Program-made: the position numbers and the translations under genes
Part shown: in pieces, positions 63,327 to 64,000 of the stretch
How the letters are laid out: each line of letters starts with the position of its first letter
How positions within the stretch are numbered: position 1 is the stretch's first letter
Notes under the pieces: model-generated
Database searches by the model: none
Told to the model about the DNA's origin: nothing
The model's input: only the letters and a program-made list of their open reading frames with translations
IMG/VR virus record: IMGVR_UViG_3300020084_000003
Location: 186,001-250,000 of that record
DNA from: a virus
Strand: one strand, 5' to 3'
Length of the DNA stretch: 64,000 nt

Positions 63327-63334
63327 TATTTATA
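63327..63334 (-). promoter_or_regulatory. T4-type late octamer for collagen fibre
   Basis: TATAAATA, 31 bases ahead of the ATG at 63296, in the 65-base gap after the GroES-like gene. Confidence 0.78.
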
Positions 63335-63361
63335 AGAGAAAACCGTTATGACAGATATGTT

Positions 63362-63610
63362 TTATTCAGTTAGTAGAGATAATTGTCCTTCATGCTCTTC
63401 AATTATCTTAAATATAATATCGTCTTCCGAATACACATGAATTTCTTCATCGTTTTCATTAAACTTTGCATACACAGTTCCTTTTACAACGTGAACCGTA
63501 TCGCCAACTTTAACATTAGAATTTGTGTATTTAGATGCGATGCTTTTTACAACTAGTTTGTCGGAGTCTACTTTTAAAAAAGCATATCCTGTAGTTGGCT
63601 TATGTATCAT
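63362..63610 (-). CDS. small GroES-like protein, possible co-chaperonin
   Basis: 82 residues, shorter than GroES (97) and T4 gp31 (111). The C-terminal half reads like the GroES barrel: VKVGDTVHVVKGTVYAKFNE then YSEDDIIFKI, and the N-terminus (MIHKPTTGYAFLKVDSDK) fits the first strand. A long mobile loop with an IVL-type tripeptide is not clear, so GroEL binding is uncertain. T4 gp31 replaces GroES for capsid folding. AGGA just upstream; overlaps the previous gene by 11 bases. Confidence 0.55.
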   Translation of the reverse strand: MIHKPTTGYAFLKVDSDKLVVKSIASKYTNSNVKVGDTVHVVKGTVYAKFNENDEEIHVYSEDDIIFKIIEEHEGQLSLLTE

Positions 63611-63809
63611 TTTTCCTAGCCTTTTTCTTTTTCATTTTCATAATGTTTTCATGCTTTTTAAGAAGTTCTATTTCTTCTTTGACTTCTTTTCTTGCTTTCA
63701 GGGACTTTATATATCGCATCTCTTTTCGATGTTTTCTTGCCGCGTCAGAGCGCATCATTCTATCATCTTTATGTGAAACAACTGTTACTTCGATATTTTC
63801 ATCAAACAT
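63600..63809 (-). CDS. small very basic protein
   Basis: 69 residues, with a short acidic start and then helical Lys/Arg/Glu-rich sequence (ARKEVKEEIELLKKHENIM) ending in a KKKKARK patch. AAGGAG site. Possibly nucleic-acid-binding; unknown. Confidence 0.62.
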   Translation of the reverse strand: MFDENIEVTVVSHKDDRMMRSDAARKHRKEMRYIKSLKARKEVKEEIELLKKHENIMKMKKKKARKNDT

Positions 63810-63831
63810 ATTAGTCTCCTTATATTATAAA

Positions 63832-64000
63832 TCACTCGTTCAATAGGTCTTGTTTAATCCTTTCAACACCTATGTTTTTAGTAAAATCACCATATCTGTC
63901 CGAATTTATTACTATGCCGACATAATGATCTACCGCACGATCCAAGCTAACATCGTGCTTCTTTGCATACGCCCTTGCGGACGCTGCATACCCACGTATA
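63832..64000 (-). CDS. C-terminal part of an unknown protein
   Basis: An open frame entering from the right edge and stopping at TGA 63832-63834. About 55 residues are visible, including ARAYAKKHDVSLDRAVDHYV and KNIGVERIKQDLLNE; helical and charged. Function cannot be told from this fragment. Confidence 0.6.
   Translation of the reverse strand, partial: IRGYAASARAYAKKHDVSLDRAVDHYVGIVINSDRYGDFTKNIGVERIKQDLLNE

Overview
The window is a contiguous piece of a double-stranded DNA phage genome of the T4-like (T4 superfamily) myovirus type. It is AT-rich by eye, very gene-dense, and coded almost entirely on the minus strand. The T4 relationship rests on a replication/recombination block in T4 order (primase gp61-like, helicase gp41-like, UvsX, gp32, gp59, gp33-like), an rIIA-like gene at the left edge, and repeated copies of the T4 late-promoter octamer TATAAATA. 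The host cannot be read directly. A complete class Ib ribonucleotide reductase set (nrdHIEF), a GH16 exopolysaccharide-type glycanase in the tail-fibre cluster and good sigma70-type promoters with 17-nt spacers fit an alphaproteobacterium such as a rhizobial or Agrobacterium-like host, but that is inference.

Layout by position. 1-5.5 kb: rIIA-like N-terminus, a membrane protein, a ClpB-like AAA+ ATPase with a degenerate first ATPase site, a long coiled-coil protein and small genes. 5.5-15.7 kb: Thg1-like tRNA nucleotidyltransferase, Rnl2-type RNA ligase, an NAD+ salvage pair (NAMPT plus bifunctional NMN adenylyltransferase/Nudix), two tandem SleB-like cell-wall hydrolases, a nucleoside deoxyribosyltransferase-like protein, a PP2A-like phosphatase and a MazG-like protein. 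15.7-22.8 kb: nucleotide synthesis (nrdF, an HNH homing gene, nrdE, nrdI, nrdH, thyA, folA) and primase. 22.8-25.3 kb: lysis cassette (GH19 endolysin, i-spanin, o-spanin, holin, small signal-peptide-like protein). 25.3-28.6 kb: probable virion or morphogenesis proteins. 28.7-37.0 kb: T5 A1-like metallophosphoesterase, then helicase, uvsX, gp32, gp59, gp33 and a vWA protein. 37.1-40.8 kb: the only plus-strand gene (GIY-YIG homing endonuclease), RNase H-like, HD, DUF4326, thymidine kinase and Nudix proteins. 40.9-63.3 kb: a 22-kb cluster of seven tail-fibre/depolymerase genes. 63.3-64 kb: GroES-like and small genes.

How it works together. Three functional tiers can be inferred from promoters. 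Metabolic and replication genes sit behind sigma70-like promoters (TTGACA or TTGACT, exactly 17 nt, then TAnnnT-like -10). Lysis, gp32, fibre and homing genes sit behind TATAAATA, often 31-37 nt ahead of the start codon, consistent with T4-style late transcription using the gp33-like coactivator encoded here. The phage seems equipped to rebuild NAD+, repair or edit tRNA, make dNTPs, degrade host DNA (A1-like) and cleave or deacylate capsule or exopolysaccharide with a set of virion-borne enzymes (GH16, at least two SGNH-type domains, a G8/CEMIP-like beta-helix).

The most notable parts are the fibre cluster, with shared N-terminal modules joined to different enzymes, collagen-like stalks and a vertebrate-hyaluronidase-like G8 architecture; the AAA+/coiled-coil/vWA genes; and the two-class promoter system. 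No tRNA gene, CRISPR array, insertion sequence or integrase was seen.
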